The translations under genes were made by a program, and so were the position numbers. A model generated the notes under the pieces. That model did not search any database. It saw nothing but the letters and a program-made list of their open reading frames with translations, and was not told the origin of the DNA. 64,000 nt of DNA from the NCBI GenBank assembly GCA_037179385.1, contig CM074195.1, forward strand, positions 25,752,087-25,816,086, written 5' to 3'. The stretch's first letter is position 1. Every line of letters begins with the position of its first letter. Positions 10,601 through 25,600 of this stretch are shown here, one piece after another. This DNA is from Holothuria scabra (lineage: Eukaryota > Echinodermata > Holothuroidea > Aspidochirotida > Holothuriidae).

Positions 10601-13600
10601 GGAAAGGGTCAAAAGGTCAAAAAGCAATGTTTTATTGATATCTCGCCACGGAAACATTTTAGAGAGGTGGTGTAATGGAGATTTGTGTTCGTCTAGGTGA
10701 AACGCATGTGATGACCCACCTTGACCTCATTTGACCTCTGTGACTTTTTTGTGACGCCTTGATTCGTCTTGATCAGACAAACCAAAAAGGCAATTACACT
10801 ACCCTCCTACCATGTCCCTAACTCGAGTTACTGGAATTTGAGTGACAGGCCAGCTATGTCGTTCATTGGAATGCAAGGTATGCGGTGCAATAACTCAATA
10901 ATCAAGTAACATAGGGGGTTGGCATAAAGGAAAGTTATGTTTGTGTAAGTAAAGTGCACATGTTGACCTATTTTGACCTCGTTTGACCTTTGTGACTTTT
11001 TTGTGACGCCTGGATTTGTCTTGTTGAGACGAATAAAAAAGGCTAAGTACTTCCCTCCTATGATGTTTCTAACTCAAGTTATTGTCATTTCAGTGAAAAG
11101 TCAGTGTTGTGTGTATGTGTGCATGTTCTTTGCTTTGGAATGCAAGGCATAGTGTGAGAATTCAATAACCAAATGATTTAGGGAGGTCACACAAGCAGGG
11201 ATGATCCTTTGGCAAATATATTTGGTTGTCTCCTGTGGCAAATGCAAAATATGTTTGCAGGCTATGACAGTATTTCTTAGTGATCCATTGAAAAAGAAAA
11301 AAAAAATAGAAAAACTCTGCTGTAAGCTATGGTACTGCAGCAACTTTAGACTCTAGAGGAAAACCAAAAGAGGCTCATCTGGATGCTTTCATGCCTTATG
11401 ACACACACATGTCCCTAAGACTATGTGTGTAATATGTCTTTGTTCAATTGGTATGAAATCCTGCTGAAGTTTAATGCCATTTAACAAATGCAGTCCAGAT
11501 ATTTATAATATTTTGTACATATTACAATGTCAAAATATGAAAGCAGTTTCTCTGCTTTACCTCTGCTTTCACTCTAAGGACTACTACATGGCTTTTATAA
11601 CACCCTCTTCAGGTTGAAAGGTCAAGTTGAAAGTCATGAGATTTTACAGAGCTATGTTAACATAGCTCTGTAAAATCTCATAAATTTGTTCCTTGGTCTT
11701 GTAGCCAAATTGTGAAAAAGAAATTGGTGGTAATAAATCACTCTGACTTCAGTTGCAGACTTGTGGGCCTTTTCCTATTTTTGCTATGAGGCAAACACAT
11801 TAGGTAGTCCAAAGGACAACCATGGCATAATTTTTAGTCGTCCATCATAAGTTTTGGTCATCAGGGATGACCAGATGACTGTTAAATTTCTTCCCTGCAC
11901 AAGGGACACTTTTGTTCATGTGAAATGCATGTGTTGACCTACTTTGACTGTAATTGACCTCTGTAACATCTTTGTAAGGTCTGGATTTTAATTAATGAGG
12001 TGGACCAAAAAGGCAATTAACTACTCTCCTCTACTGCCTGAAACTCAAGTAAATGACATTTTAGTGAAAGGTGATGAGTGATATATTTGTCACATGGAAA
12101 TGGGAGGTATGCAATGTGATAACTTGAAAATCAAGTGTTCAATTTCTCTCAAACTGCAAGTGTTTGCATGATTTTGAAATTTAATGTGCCCCTATGGTTT
12201 TGGTGAAAGCCGAAAGTCATAGGGGTTGAAGGTGCAAATGCCTTACGACTTCCTAAATACAAAATCATCTTAAATGCAAGGAACCATAGTGCCCTTGGGC
12301 TCTTGTTTTCCATAGTGGTTAAGTAGCTAGTCATGCTTCACTGCTGAAACATGGGCCTTATCAGAAGTGAAATTTTGATATCTAAGGAACATAGAACAGA
12401 TATAAAAACTATTACAATAAATATGAAAAGCATACTTGGGAGCTGCATATCATGATCCTAATGTGCCATGAATTTGTTTTTGGTTTTGATGATTAGAGAA
12501 ATTTATGCAGTCACAGGGGATAATTTAGCATTCAGATTTTGCGTAGCAGTTTTGAAGATTTTGAGGTCTTCCACACATTGTTTTTGAAAATGCAAGGGTT
12601 ATGCACACAAAAAATTGCTACACAATTTTTCATTTGTGTAGCAATTTGGCCTGTTTGTGTAGCAAATTGCGATGCGATACTGGATAAATTATTCCCTGAG
12701 TCATAATGATGTGTTTATGTGGATGGGAATGTGTGTATATGGTGTGTGTTTGTGTTTTAGTGATGCCTTGCTCATGAACGGGACATCTCAAGATAGGAAT
12801 ATGTAAGAGATTTTAAACTTGTTACATAGATGTCCCATATCAAAATATCAAAAGAAAGAACACTATTGATTTTGGTAAAGGTCAAAGGTCATCCAGGATC
12901 ACAAGAGGTCAAACTCTGATACCTTGTTAATACTATCTGAAGGTAGAAAGCTTAAATAAATTTGTATAGATGCCTTATGGTCGGAAGATGATCCCTATTG
13001 ATTTTGATGGAGCTCAAAAGGTCATGTGAAGTCAATGGGGGTCAAACTCTGAAAACCTTGTGAAGATGCTGTATCTCAAATTAGGAAACTTGAATAGGAT
13101 TTGTAATTTGCATGTGGTATGTTGATGTGTTATGGTCAGAAACTGGTCAACCTTTTTTGATTTTGATGGAGATCAAAGGTCATCTTGGGTCACCAGAGTT
13201 CAAATTCTGAAAACCTTTTGTTCAAATTCTGAAAACCTTTTTTACACATTATCTGAATGTAGGAAACTTGAATAATTTCCTTTTGAGTGTGTGGGTGGGT
13301 TATGGTCAGGAGATGTCCAAGTTGATTTCGGTATAGGTCATCTGGGACCACTGGTGGTCATTTCCTAAATTTGTTAGTAAGTAAGATGGAGTTTTACGGT
13401 CCAGTTTCCAACCTATTGGTTCAAGTCGAGCGGGCCACAGCCTTTTTTCCAGCTACATACTGTACATACATACATACATACAGTACGGTAAAGTACAGTA
13501 CAAGTGTGGCTGACTGGCTTGTTTCCCTTACTCCATTGCTTATGTAGAGCATCAGGCACAATGGCAGTAGGTTCCATTTTAGAGTCTTTGGTATGACTCA

Positions 13601-16600
13601 ACCTGGGAAAAGAACCCGGGCCTTCCATGTGAGAGGCGGATGCTCTTACCCTTAGACCAAGCACACGGTCAATTCCTAAAAAAAGTTAACATGGTATCTC
13701 AAGGTTGGAATTGAGTAGATTTCATATGTAGTATGTGTGTGCAATATAATCAGAAGATGATCCTAATAGATTCTGGTAAAGGTCAAAGGTTATTTGGTGT
13801 CACCAGAGGTCAAAATCTTAAACCTTGATAAAATGATATCTCAAAACAGGAAATAGATTTTGACTTTGAATCAATTTTGTGATTGGTATATAAAGTGTTT
13901 TGTTCAGAAGATGGTCCCTATTGTTTTTCACGGAGGTCAAAGGTCATCTGGGGTCACCAGGGGTCAAAGTCTGAAAATCTCCTTAACACAATATCTCAAG
14001 ATGAGAGCTTGTATAGATTTCATATTTCGTATGTTGATGCGTTATGGTCAGAAGATGGTCTGTATTGTCTTTGGCAGAGGTCAAAGGTAATCTGAGGTCA
14101 CCTGGGGTCAAAGTCTGAAAATCTCGTTAACATGATATCTCAAGATAGGAAGCTTAGGTAGATATCATATTTGGTATGTTGATGCGTTATAGTCAGGAGA
14201 TGGTCCCTATTGTTTTTCACGGAGGTCAAAGATCATCTGGGGTCACTGGGGGTCAAATTTATTGTTTTTTGCAGAGGTTGAAGGTCATCTGGGGTCACTG
14301 GGGGTCAAAGTTTGAAAATATTGTTAACACGATATCTCAAGATAGAGAACTTGGATAGATTTCATATTTGGTATGTAGATGCGTTATAGTCAGGAGATGG
14401 TCCCTTTTGTTTTTTGCGGAGGTCAAAGGTCACCTGGGGTCATCAGGGGTTAAAGTCTGAAAATCTGGTTAACATGGTATCTCAAGAAGGGAAACTTGAA
14501 TAGATTTTATATTTGGTGTGTGGATTGGTTATGGTCAGGAGATGGTCCTTGTAGTCTTTGGTGGAGGTGAAAGGTCATCTTATAAACATTTAATCTCAAG
14601 ATAGGAAACTTGGATAGATTTCATATCTAGGATGTTGATGGGTTATGGTCAGGAGATGGTGCCTATTGTTTTTGATGGAGGTCAAAGGTCATTTGGGGTC
14701 ACCAGGTTCAAAGTCTGAAAATATTGTTAACATGATATCTCAAGATCGGAAACTTGGATAGATTTCATATGTGGTATGCAGATGGGTTATGGTCAGGAGA
14801 TGATCCCTATAGTTTTTGGTGGAGGTCAAAGGTTATCTGGGGTCACCAGGGGTCAAAGTCTGAAAATCTTGTTAAAGGGATGTCTCAAGATGTCTATCTA
14901 TCTATCTATGTATTGCTTTTCTGGAGGTCTAAATGGCATCTGGAATAACAAAATTATTTTTTGAACATGCTAGTATAACATTATGAGTGAGAAGATAATG
15001 GTCCATGATGGCAAATTTGAAACAGTACATTTATATATCATCGAAACCTCAATGCATTTTTGCATTTTGGTTACATTCTGGTTTCTTTCTTTTTTTGTTG
15101 TTTTTCAGAACCAGTGGTGCTTTTATGATCCCAAAGACTTTACAGGACGGGCGGCTTGCAAGGTTGGATATCACTGCCAGTCTTTGTCAGGGTGAGTGTT
15201 TAAATAGATTTTAATTCTTTGCCAAAGACAGGCAAGGAATCTATGCCATTGTGATGTTGTGTATGTCTCAAGCAGGGTAACATTGAAGGATCTCACTCTT
15301 GGATTTGTTTCATTTTAGATTATCCCTGTTGAAGGGTGACTCCTTACCCTTTGTCTTACAAATTATCTTCCAGGGAAATAGGGGCTTGGGACCCAAATGG
15401 TCTTGCTATGCCACTGGCTCTTAGCAAATAATCATAATACCATCAAGGGAATAACAACCTCAATAGGCCTTTACAGTGTTTTATCCAGGAATTTCAACGG
15501 AGGGGGTGTAAGTTGTGATTAAACACTGTTCCCTTAGAGAGATTTAAGGGGAGAAGGCAGGGATGTTACCCTGACCTGTGGCAGTGTTGAAATTTTGAGG
15601 AGGGCTGAATGCAGATTAGCACTATGTATTTTACCCATTTTTGGGAAATTTATTAGACATATGACAGCCAGTAGGCAAGGATGGTTTCAATTGTTACCCT
15701 TCCCCATCTCCGTGAGGGCTAGGGAGGGGATGCTGATGTCTGCAAAGAAAACAGAAGTTGTAACCAGCCCTCATTGTGCAATATTGGTAAGCAGAACAGG
15801 TGCCTCAAGTCAAAAAATTCAAATAAAGAGCATGAAAAATGAGTTCGAACAGTCCAACTCCCATCTTAATAGGGCATTCCTGAGCTTATATGGGGTGATG
15901 TAATTAGTTAAGCCATCTCTATGCAGTGTTGTAATCGAGTCACTAGATTAGTGACTTGAGTCATCAGTTTTCGAACCTTTAAGTGACTTGAGTCGAGTCA
16001 TTGACTTGAATCACTGTACTATTTCAATTGGGAAATTACTCATGAATTCTATCGAGTCACTATCATTTTGAGAGGAGGTGACTCGAGTCGTTACTTGTTA
16101 CAAGACTGTCTCTGTGCAACATGCTGTGCAAGCAAACAGGAGTTGTTCAAGGTCAGAAATACATTTTTAATTTTAAAGGGAAACAAAGCAGGTTATGGGA
16201 GTTGTACAACAAAAAGTCAAAGACGTGCAATGGACCTATATACTTCAACATTTATATCTCAGCTCAGGAATGTCCTATGAAGATGGGATTTAGACTGTGA
16301 GAATTCATATAAATTGGCCGCCATTTTGTCTCATTTATCAATAATGTGCAAATGTTGATGACTGGGAACAATCACTTTTGGAAAACAATGCATACTGCAA
16401 GCAAAATAAATTTGGTTTTATGTAAACTCCATAACTTTGCAACAAAAGTCAATTTTTAAAGCACTTTTCATGCTTCTGCCCATGGCCTACAAAATGTTAG
16501 ATGGACACGACCATGGTATTGCTTTCCATTAAACTTTGGTTTTGTATGGTACTGCCATAATTATCATTTCTTGATAAGACTGGAAAAATGGGATGCACAG

Positions 16601-19600
16601 TAAGGAGCTCTTCATATTTGTCAGCAGAATTACCAAACTTGCAATATTGTAACCATGCATTTGAACAAGTCCTCTCAAATTGGGCAGCTCTGATTTGCAC
16701 TTGACATGTACATTAGGTGCTGCAGTATAGTGGATCTGTAGTTTAATTCCTTGGTTCTTCTGATGCCTTATGCAGTCAAAACAGTTGTTGTGTGTAAGGG
16801 AAATGGTAGGTGAGTGATGGCATCAATAATGCTCTTGTTTGGGAAGGTCAAATGTCAGTTGAGGTCACCTGAAGAAAAATGGTTAATACCATGGAAATTA
16901 TTCATCAGCTATCTTCAGGTCTCAAGTTAGGAAAGTTTGAGAGATTTTATACTTGTTTGAAGATTAGCTACTTGTAAAGGTGATCCCTATTGTTTTTGGT
17001 GGAGGGCAAAGGTCATTTGAGGCCAACAGGCTAAAAGCTTTAATGTTGTACATGTGGTATCTCAAACAGGGAATGTATGATAAAGCTCATGCTAAGCATG
17101 TGGGTGGCCCATATGGAAGGCATGTAAAGGCATTTGGCTCATCAGAGACCAAAAGGTCTGTATAAATACTCCATCTCAAAACAGGGATTTGAAGGAATCT
17201 CACTGTTGCACTTGAAATTTTGTAAATAAAACCCAATTATTACCAGTGTGCCCAGGGTTTCCCCTGGATTTTTGGGGAGGGTGAGGTGGTGAAGGACAGT
17301 TCATCTGGCGCCGAAGGCGCCATGGGAGCATGAAGCGCTCCCCACCTCAGCTGGGGGTCCCTGGTGGCGCAGCCCCCGGAAGCTCTGAGATTTAAGAAAA
17401 TAATGGACATTAGAATTAAGCTGGTCAGTAGAAATACTGGGAAGGAAGATAGGGCCAATGTGTTTGGGTATCTGCATGCCTGTAAGGAACATGAAGCTGC
17501 AAAAGGTTAATATTACTCTCAGCCTGGAATTTTACCTGATATAAATTTAAGTGTTCAGAAGTTTTCCATTAGTCTGCTATTTCTAGGTGTGTCCCCACTA
17601 CCATCCTTTTTCAACCCTTCTTATTATGACATACAGTTTAGGAGGCTTGATCACCATGGTGATCCTTAAAGATTATGGTTGCTCATCCATAATTTTTGTA
17701 ATATTCCCCATACTGTACTAGTATCACAAGACATTTGTTGGCCTAAATATTCTCTAAGTCCAAAGTAATTCAAAGTTATAAAAGTTAAACTTGAAAAAAA
17801 ATGCATGTAGGCATATAATCTATATAGCAATGCTGTTGCTTAATCAAGAAACATAAGAGTGCACACATGGGCCTCTGCAGGTATGGGCAAGAGGGGGCAC
17901 TTGCCCCACCTTGGAAAATCAAAAATTTGGAAAAACGAATAAAAAATAAAGGAAAAACGAACAAAAAGTGCTTTCCCTCTTTATATATGCTGTAAATAGG
18001 CTTTAGAAATGCCATTTCTAGCGATTTGGGAGGCATTTTGGACCAAATTTTTCTTGCGTTTGGAGCCAACTCATGGTGGCGCGGTGCTTTTGCCCACCCC
18101 TGGAAATTTTTGCCCCCCCCTGAATATTTTTCTGTGGATGCCCATGAGTGCAGAATACAGAAGGACAAGGTCCCTTGTCAGAGGTCCAGAGATCCCATGC
18201 AGTTTAAAACAGATGTCAAAAATAGTACAACTGTAAGCAGGGTGTTGTCTTCCCATCTCTGAAGACTTTAATGTGGACAGAGGCTCTGGTTGTTTGTGTG
18301 TATGTATTTGGCATACCTCTGGTCTTCATTGCCACCTTGAATGGGGACAAGAATGGGGAGGGTGTTCACAGGAGTAAGTTTGAAAAACATACCTCCTACC
18401 CCCCTGGCCATGCGCTCAACTTTGATTGAGAGTAAGGTTCCAAACAACCTTGCCTAGGGTTACCAGATGTCTGGTGTTACCCAAACAAGTCCTCCTTTAA
18501 CTGGTTCACTTTTATCTGCACGGATTGGTGAAATTGCCCACAAGGTCTTGATTTCAGATATTTCTAGCATGATCCCTAATTTTTCTTTGCGGGCCAAAGA
18601 TTCTGAAAGCATTACTAGTGGTATTATAGGTCTGACGAAGTGATATACAGAATGCCATGAATGAATATTGCACCCATTTTTTTCCAGCTATAGACACCCT
18701 TCAACCCACCCCATTCAAAGGAGAGGGGTACTCCCTCCCATGGACCCCTCCGCTTTCAGGACGGCAATCCATGTCCTCCTTGCCAGGAAATAAATATGGT
18801 AACCCTAGATCAACTGCATTCTGGATTAATTTGACGGTTCAAGAGTCATGCTATTATTTTGTAGTACGTAGCTTCTCGTAACAGTGATATATATGGGAAA
18901 AATTGTTAACATTTTTTTCAAGTTTTGAGGCATATGCCTCCCTGTCAATCAAATAAGCCGCCGTATGCTTAAGACCATGTTAGAAAACAAATGAAACATT
19001 GGTTGGCCCTTTAATAACAAAAAATATTCGAAAACACATTGCACAGCCTTTGCAGTATTAAAAGAAACTATGCAGATACATGTGTGTAGGCTAGGTTCGC
19101 AGTGTACACGTATGTGCTACACGTTAGGAAATGGCAAAAGTGTCAAGACATACTGAAGAAAATTATATCATAGAGAAAAACTTCACACCTAAAGCTCACA
19201 AATGCATTGCAGATTGTTGTTTGAGGATCTTTTGCACATGCCTTGTAAATATTTTGGGACATTCTTGACCATGTGGATTATTGTCGACACTTTTCTGTCC
19301 TCGATCCTGCTTTGTGGAAGGTATGTACTGCTACTGGTTCAAGTATATATGCAGAAAGCAGTAGCTCCTGCGTTCGACTGAACCATGTATTTTGGGCTGA
19401 AATTTCTTCTGTTGTGGAGCCAGGAACTTTGTGTTTTTAATTTTTCAGAATGCCAAGAGTTGTCACTGTAGAATATTGTCAGGCTATTTCTTGTTTCATC
19501 TCATCTTTAATTCATTCAATGAACATTTTCCTTTCAAGATTCTGAGGACTTGCCTAAAACCAAACCCACATTGCTTACACATTGCAGGAAGACTAACCTT

Positions 19601-22600
19601 TCAGCCAATCACAGTTGGTGTTAAACGATTGCATCGACTGGGAAATCCAAATGTGATTAAGTCACAAGGAAGATAACATATATATAAGTGATATTTACTA
19701 CATTTTATCGATTTTCATTCAATTTTTTCTACTGCTAGTCACAAATTTTCATTTTGCCATAGCTTTGTGAGTATTCTTGTGAATTGTATAATTACTTTGT
19801 TCATTTAAAGTCGGCTAAAACAGAAAGGGTGAAAACCGACGCATTGTGAATTTTTGGGTTAACTTTTATACTTGGGTTCTTCAAGAACAAGTGATTCTAG
19901 GATTTTGACCGTAATATAAAAGTGTGAGGTGGTAATTACAACATTTTTTGGCGAGGCGGTCTTAAAAAGCTGCTAGGCGGTCGCCCCTGCAGTTCAGTAC
20001 CAGGGGAAACCCTGGTGCCTTTAAAATGTAGTTGTGAACATCACAAGTGAAGTCTCAACTTTCCACCTAGATTTCAGGCTTTAGACCATTTAGTAGTTGA
20101 TCTAAGTAAGTGCTCTCACATTATTAAATAGACCAGTTGTTTTCAGTTGGTACAACTATATAAAATATATTAAACTGGTAAATGTGACTAGGGTGAATTT
20201 GTGTGACTATTACCAGTGGAAAAACTGTTTTCCACTTTTTGAAAAGTGGTACAACTTTACTGTAATACTATGATTTTTTTTTTGAAGGAATTCTCCCTGT
20301 CGCCTATGTCCGCACAATAAAAGCGGACTAAAGACATATCAACCGCAGCGAAACTACTGCCCTAAGTGTATCTTGTGTACGGATTGTGAAAGGGAAGGTA
20401 TGGAGGTAAGTTGCAGAGATGCTTACTTTTATTCATTTGAAAGCTGTAATTTGATTTGACTTGTTGAAGGGACTTTCTTTGGTTACAACCTGTGGAAAAT
20501 TTAGCTGTGCAAAGGGAGAAAATGACAACAGTTTATCTGTTGTGTTACCAGCTTAAAAAAGGATTTTATTACACCCGACCTCCCCTTTGTGAGCCTGGTC
20601 GGGTAAAAGTTAAGCTATAGCGGTATATCTATAACATGCATATAATGCAATGTCACTAAATATTATCGATATCCAGTTGGGGACAATATCCATATGTAGA
20701 AAACATTATATTATAGTAAATGCCGATATTTATATATCATACACTGTAATACCGATTCAACAAAAATATCGATAATATCGATATTCTCCACAAATACCAA
20801 TATTTCATGCCAGTGTTTCATTACCAATACGCACATTTAGAACCAATACTCAATGCATATAGTATAATATTAGCTTAGGCTGGCTCAGCTAGCCTTACAT
20901 ACTGTACATTAGTTCACTTCTCCACCTCTTGTGACACCAAGGTCAAAACAAATTCATGAAACATTCCATGAGAAAGATAATTAAACTGAAAGTAGTAAGT
21001 GTACACAACACACAGTCTGCCCATACCTACACTGTATAATTTACTGTGTGTACCTGTTTTGCAAAATTTTCCCGTACCGCACAATTATGTATAATATATC
21101 GATATTATCAATATTTTGTCACCGGTATATCTTTATTTTGTTTTGGCAATACCGCTACAGCTTAGTAAAACTGTTGAGATTTTTAAGAAAGGGAGCTCCT
21201 TATGATAATCTCCTGGTCACATCATTTTCCCAATTGTAGGGCACTGAATTGTTCTAGCTATACTCCATTTAGACTAAAAATCTTGCAATATGGTTTAAAG
21301 TCTTTGGCTTGACTTGGTCTTAAAGAGGCTCATTGGGTTGGTTCATGAAATTCACAAAGATTTGCCAAAGCGGTCAATTTTTCTTTACATTACAGTGATC
21401 AAACTTAGACAATCTCCATATCCTGTTTGTATACAAACAATTAACTTACTTCATGATTGAGTTTTAAACAGTGCAATTCAGTTTTGACACAGACACTTTT
21501 TCAAACTTGTACAAAACCTTTACAGGCCAGGACACCACAAAATTGGAATTTGTAACTTTTTCTGTAACTACAGTATTGGATATGAGACTTGACTCATTAT
21601 GCTAACTATACACGTAAGCATTGCCATGCGGCAGTGACCCCTTAACACTCCTGTTTAGTTATCGATATCAACTCAGTGAGCCCCTTTAATTGTAATTTAA
21701 CCTTGAACTTTCTGTATGAGAGTCAGATGCTCTACCAGTAAACTACACGCCAGGTTTAAGAGATACCGTATTTACTCTAATAAACACCCCGGGGGCGTGT
21801 AATTTTCATGAAGGGGGGGCGTCTATTAGAGTCAAATTTACCAGCAAGAAAGCTAACACTCCAAGCACGTCAGTTAAGAGGTGAATAATAGGGGTATGTT
21901 TCAGGTTGATTGACATTAATAAAAAAATTGCAGAAACATTTTGTGGCGTTAAGGTAGGATTATTCCATTTACACTTTTCTCAGGAATTCACAATTTCACC
22001 ACATTTAATGTGACGAAAAAAGCCAGGGGGTGTAAATTAGAGAGGGGGCATTTAATAGAGTAAATACGGTAAAAGATATGAAATAGTGGTCTCAAAATGA
22101 TACATACATGTTACATTATTCTTTTGTGCTTACTTTCTTTAAAATAAGAATCCTGTCATCCGGAAATAAATCCTTATGAATAATTCTGTACAATGTACAT
22201 GTGATTGGTATTGTGTTGTTAAATCAAGAAAAATCTTCTTCTTTCTAAGGTATTTGTTCATACTGCTAATTTAAGTGTATATAGAAATGTTGCTTTGTCT
22301 GGAGAACCTAACTCCTGACATGTATGCTTATCATATAGGGATTGATATATTGTATTAAAAAGCTTTTGAATGAGTACTTGTCACTATTTTTGGGAAGATA
22401 CACAAGGTTCTTTGCAAGCTTACAAGTTGAAGGATGATAAATGAATGATAAAGATGCTATGATGTTCCTTCCATACTCACATGTAATTTGTGTGTGATTT
22501 ACATAAGTACTGTATGAGTATGCATAAATTGCACAAATAAACGTTACATAACATTACAACTTCTGACATTACATTTCCAATCCGTCCTCAAAATCACAAA

Positions 22601-25600
22601 CATACATTCATTGATCTCTTAGCATCATACTCTCCAAGTACTATCTCCTTAAGATTTTACTGTTACACTCACCTGTTTTATTGGCTTTTGGTGCCCTCCA
22701 AAAGCAGGTAGTCCTAAGTAGGAGGCTTTGAGCTTTTCATTGATCCTTATATGGGCCATTGACTTCTTTGTATTGAGGAAGCTTCAGATTCTTCTGTCTT
22801 CGTGCATTTAAGAATTGCACTTGAAATATTTTTGGTCAAAGATTGGTCAGGCCACCCCCTCACATGTCCCTTGACCTGTTTGTGTAACCTGCTATAGGGA
22901 CAGTTTTAAAATGAAGATCTCTCTATTTGTTTTATAGGAAGTCTCTGAATGCACAATTGAAAGAAATGCAGTGTGCCAGAAACGTTCATCTGAACCTAGT
23001 GGTGGTAAGATTATGAATCTATTGCATTCACAGATCACTAGTATCATTTCATCACCTAATTTTCAAAAGTGGAGACCTGATTGCTTCTAACATTTCTCAA
23101 AGCCCTAAACTTGGAAATTTATCTTTATTTTGTTGACCTAAAGGCATACAGACATACCTAAGACTATAAGTCTAACAACAGTATGAAGAGTATGACCCCC
23201 AGCTCACCTGCAAAGTGAACAACTTACCAATGTTGGGAAGTTCATTCCAGAAAAGCCTTTGCCATTTTGTACAGAGGAAAGTAAAGAAAGTGGCAGGGGG
23301 AAGGGCATCAAGGTACTTAGCATTTGCCTTCAAAAAGACCGTTTGGGCAGCATGCAATTTTGCACAGGACATTATTGAATATGAAGAAGTTATTGTATAC
23401 CCTCAGAAGAAATTATTGCAGACTGGAGTCCTGCAGTTGTCAACAAAATTAATCTAGTAAAATCCTATTGGAATCTTTAAAGTATGCCATAGTGTAACTT
23501 GTGATAAAAACTTAAAATGTCATTTCATAGTTTGCAAAAAGCCTTTTGATAGAACAATTTCAATGGATAGAGATATGACAGTAAATTGTTGAAGTAAGTT
23601 CCTATAAGTGTGTCATCAAAGGATGTCAAGGTTGTCACAATTCACAGACTTGAAAGTTTGGATGATTAGGCCACCAAAACACTGGTAGGTTCCAGTGACA
23701 ATTCCACTGGAGGACTTGAAGGATGTGATAACATGCCATGACAGACCTGGAAGATTTGGATGATTATGCCATCAAAATTCTGGAAGGTTTCAATGAGAAT
23801 GCCACTGGAGCACTCGAAAGATGTGATAACATGCCATGACAGCCCTGGAAGTTTGGATGATTATGCCATCAAAACACTGGAAAGTTCCAGTTAGGATGCC
23901 ACTGGAGGACTCGAAGGATATGAAGAGATGCAATGATAGGCCGGGAAGATTTGGATGATTGAGCCATCAAAATACTGGAAGGTTCCTATGAGGATGCCAC
24001 TGGAGGACTAGAAGGATATAATGAGATGTCATGACAGGCCTGGAAGATTTGGATGATTATGCCATCAAAATACTGGAAGGTTTCAATGAGGATGCTTATG
24101 GAGGACTTGAAGGATGCAATGTGTATTCCGGCCGCCATCACAGGGCTGGAAGATTTGGGTAAATATGCCATCCAAACTCAGGAAGGTTTCAGTAATTATG
24201 CCACCAACTGACTTGGACTAAGTTTTAATGAATAAACCAATGAAGGAGTTAATGTAGTGGTCAAGAGTTCATTATTCAAGTGTTTTTTTTCTTTATCAGA
24301 TAATTATGACCATACCACAGAAGCTGTCGTAGAGAACAGTCGTCAGTCATCTATGGGACCATTATCACCTTCTGAAAAGCCAAAAACCCAAGATGAAATA
24401 GAGGAAAACCCTGTTACAGATGTCTGTAATTCAGAATTAGGTATTGTTTGTAACACTTTCTAATTTTTATACTGCAGCAACCTTTCAGATTTCAAAGATC
24501 CTATTTTTGTTAAATTAATTGAATGTGACAGTTGAGTAAGCAAGAACTAGTTAATATATTACCAAAAACAGGTGCGGATCCAGACATTCCAAAAACTTAA
24601 GAGAAATAAGGAATGTGGAGGGGGTTGCACTGCTAATTTTCTTTATGTTTCATATTGTTGATGTGGCTGAAAAGGGAGGGCTGAGGCCGTAAAAAGCCCC
24701 CCCCCCTCTTGGATCCGCGTCTGAGAGAACAATAAGCAGAGAAGAAAGTTGAAATTCTGTGATATGCTGATGATGATTTCAACACTGTGTCAAATTAGCC
24801 AAGCTGCAGCTCTGTCAGCTGTCAACCTGCAGTAGCAGCCATACTTTGTTACTTTACGCATTACAATAGCAACCCAGCTTTATAAGTCTGTTGTTGTGAT
24901 ACATGCAGCAGCAAAGCATGATTGAGGCGGCTGTAGCCTGTTCTTTTGATATGGTGCCTGAAGATTAGGTTTTCTCAGCTTCAGGAAATGAAGCAAAATG
25001 CTGATGAAAGAGTTGGGTAAGTGACAGTTATTGATGGAAATAAGCAAACATTCTGTAGTATACAGAATGGTGTATCAGTCTCCTGCATACCAAGTAGTCA
25101 CACTGGAGTTTTGTGTGAATTGTCATTTTGTGGTTTAAAGCCAGCTGCACATAAAAAAAAAAATTGTATAGTGTGGCTTATATATATAATAATACAACGA
25201 ACCTTTTGTTAATACTGTGCCTACCTCACAAAGGTTTAGTTTTTTGTTGGCTCTTGTGATTTTAAATGTTAACATGGTGCTTCATGTAAAGCTCAAGAAG
25301 TGATTTTGCTCCGAGTAATACCAGACAACCCATAAATTCCCCCCGCCCCATATCCTGAAGGACATCGCACTCAAAGCAGTTTCCAAGTTACCCCTCAGAC
25401 AATTCCCACCAGACATCTTGGATAGGAGGTGTGGTTGATAATTGTGTAGGGTGTTTATTGTCCAATTGGTAGATGTTCCAGGGGGATCTGACTAGGGGCT
25501 TCGGGGCTTGTGTGGTTTGCAACACTTTTACAGAGGTAGAGGAGTTCAGAAATACTTTTAGTCCAATATCTAAACTTATCTTTCTTTTAGAGAAAAAAAA

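Larger units (their letters stand above)
17253..20014. mobile_element. Candidate 2.76-kb hAT-like element, 5-bp duplication GTGCC
   Basis: Ends CAGGGTTTCCCCTGG and CCAGGGGAAACCCTG are a perfect 15-base inverted pair. GTGCC flanks both sides (17248-17252, 20015-20019). No transposase frame was recognised. Two smaller MITEs are nested inside (17866-18146 and 18455-18807), so it is old. It sits in intron 2, 270 bases before exon 3. Confidence 0.55.
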
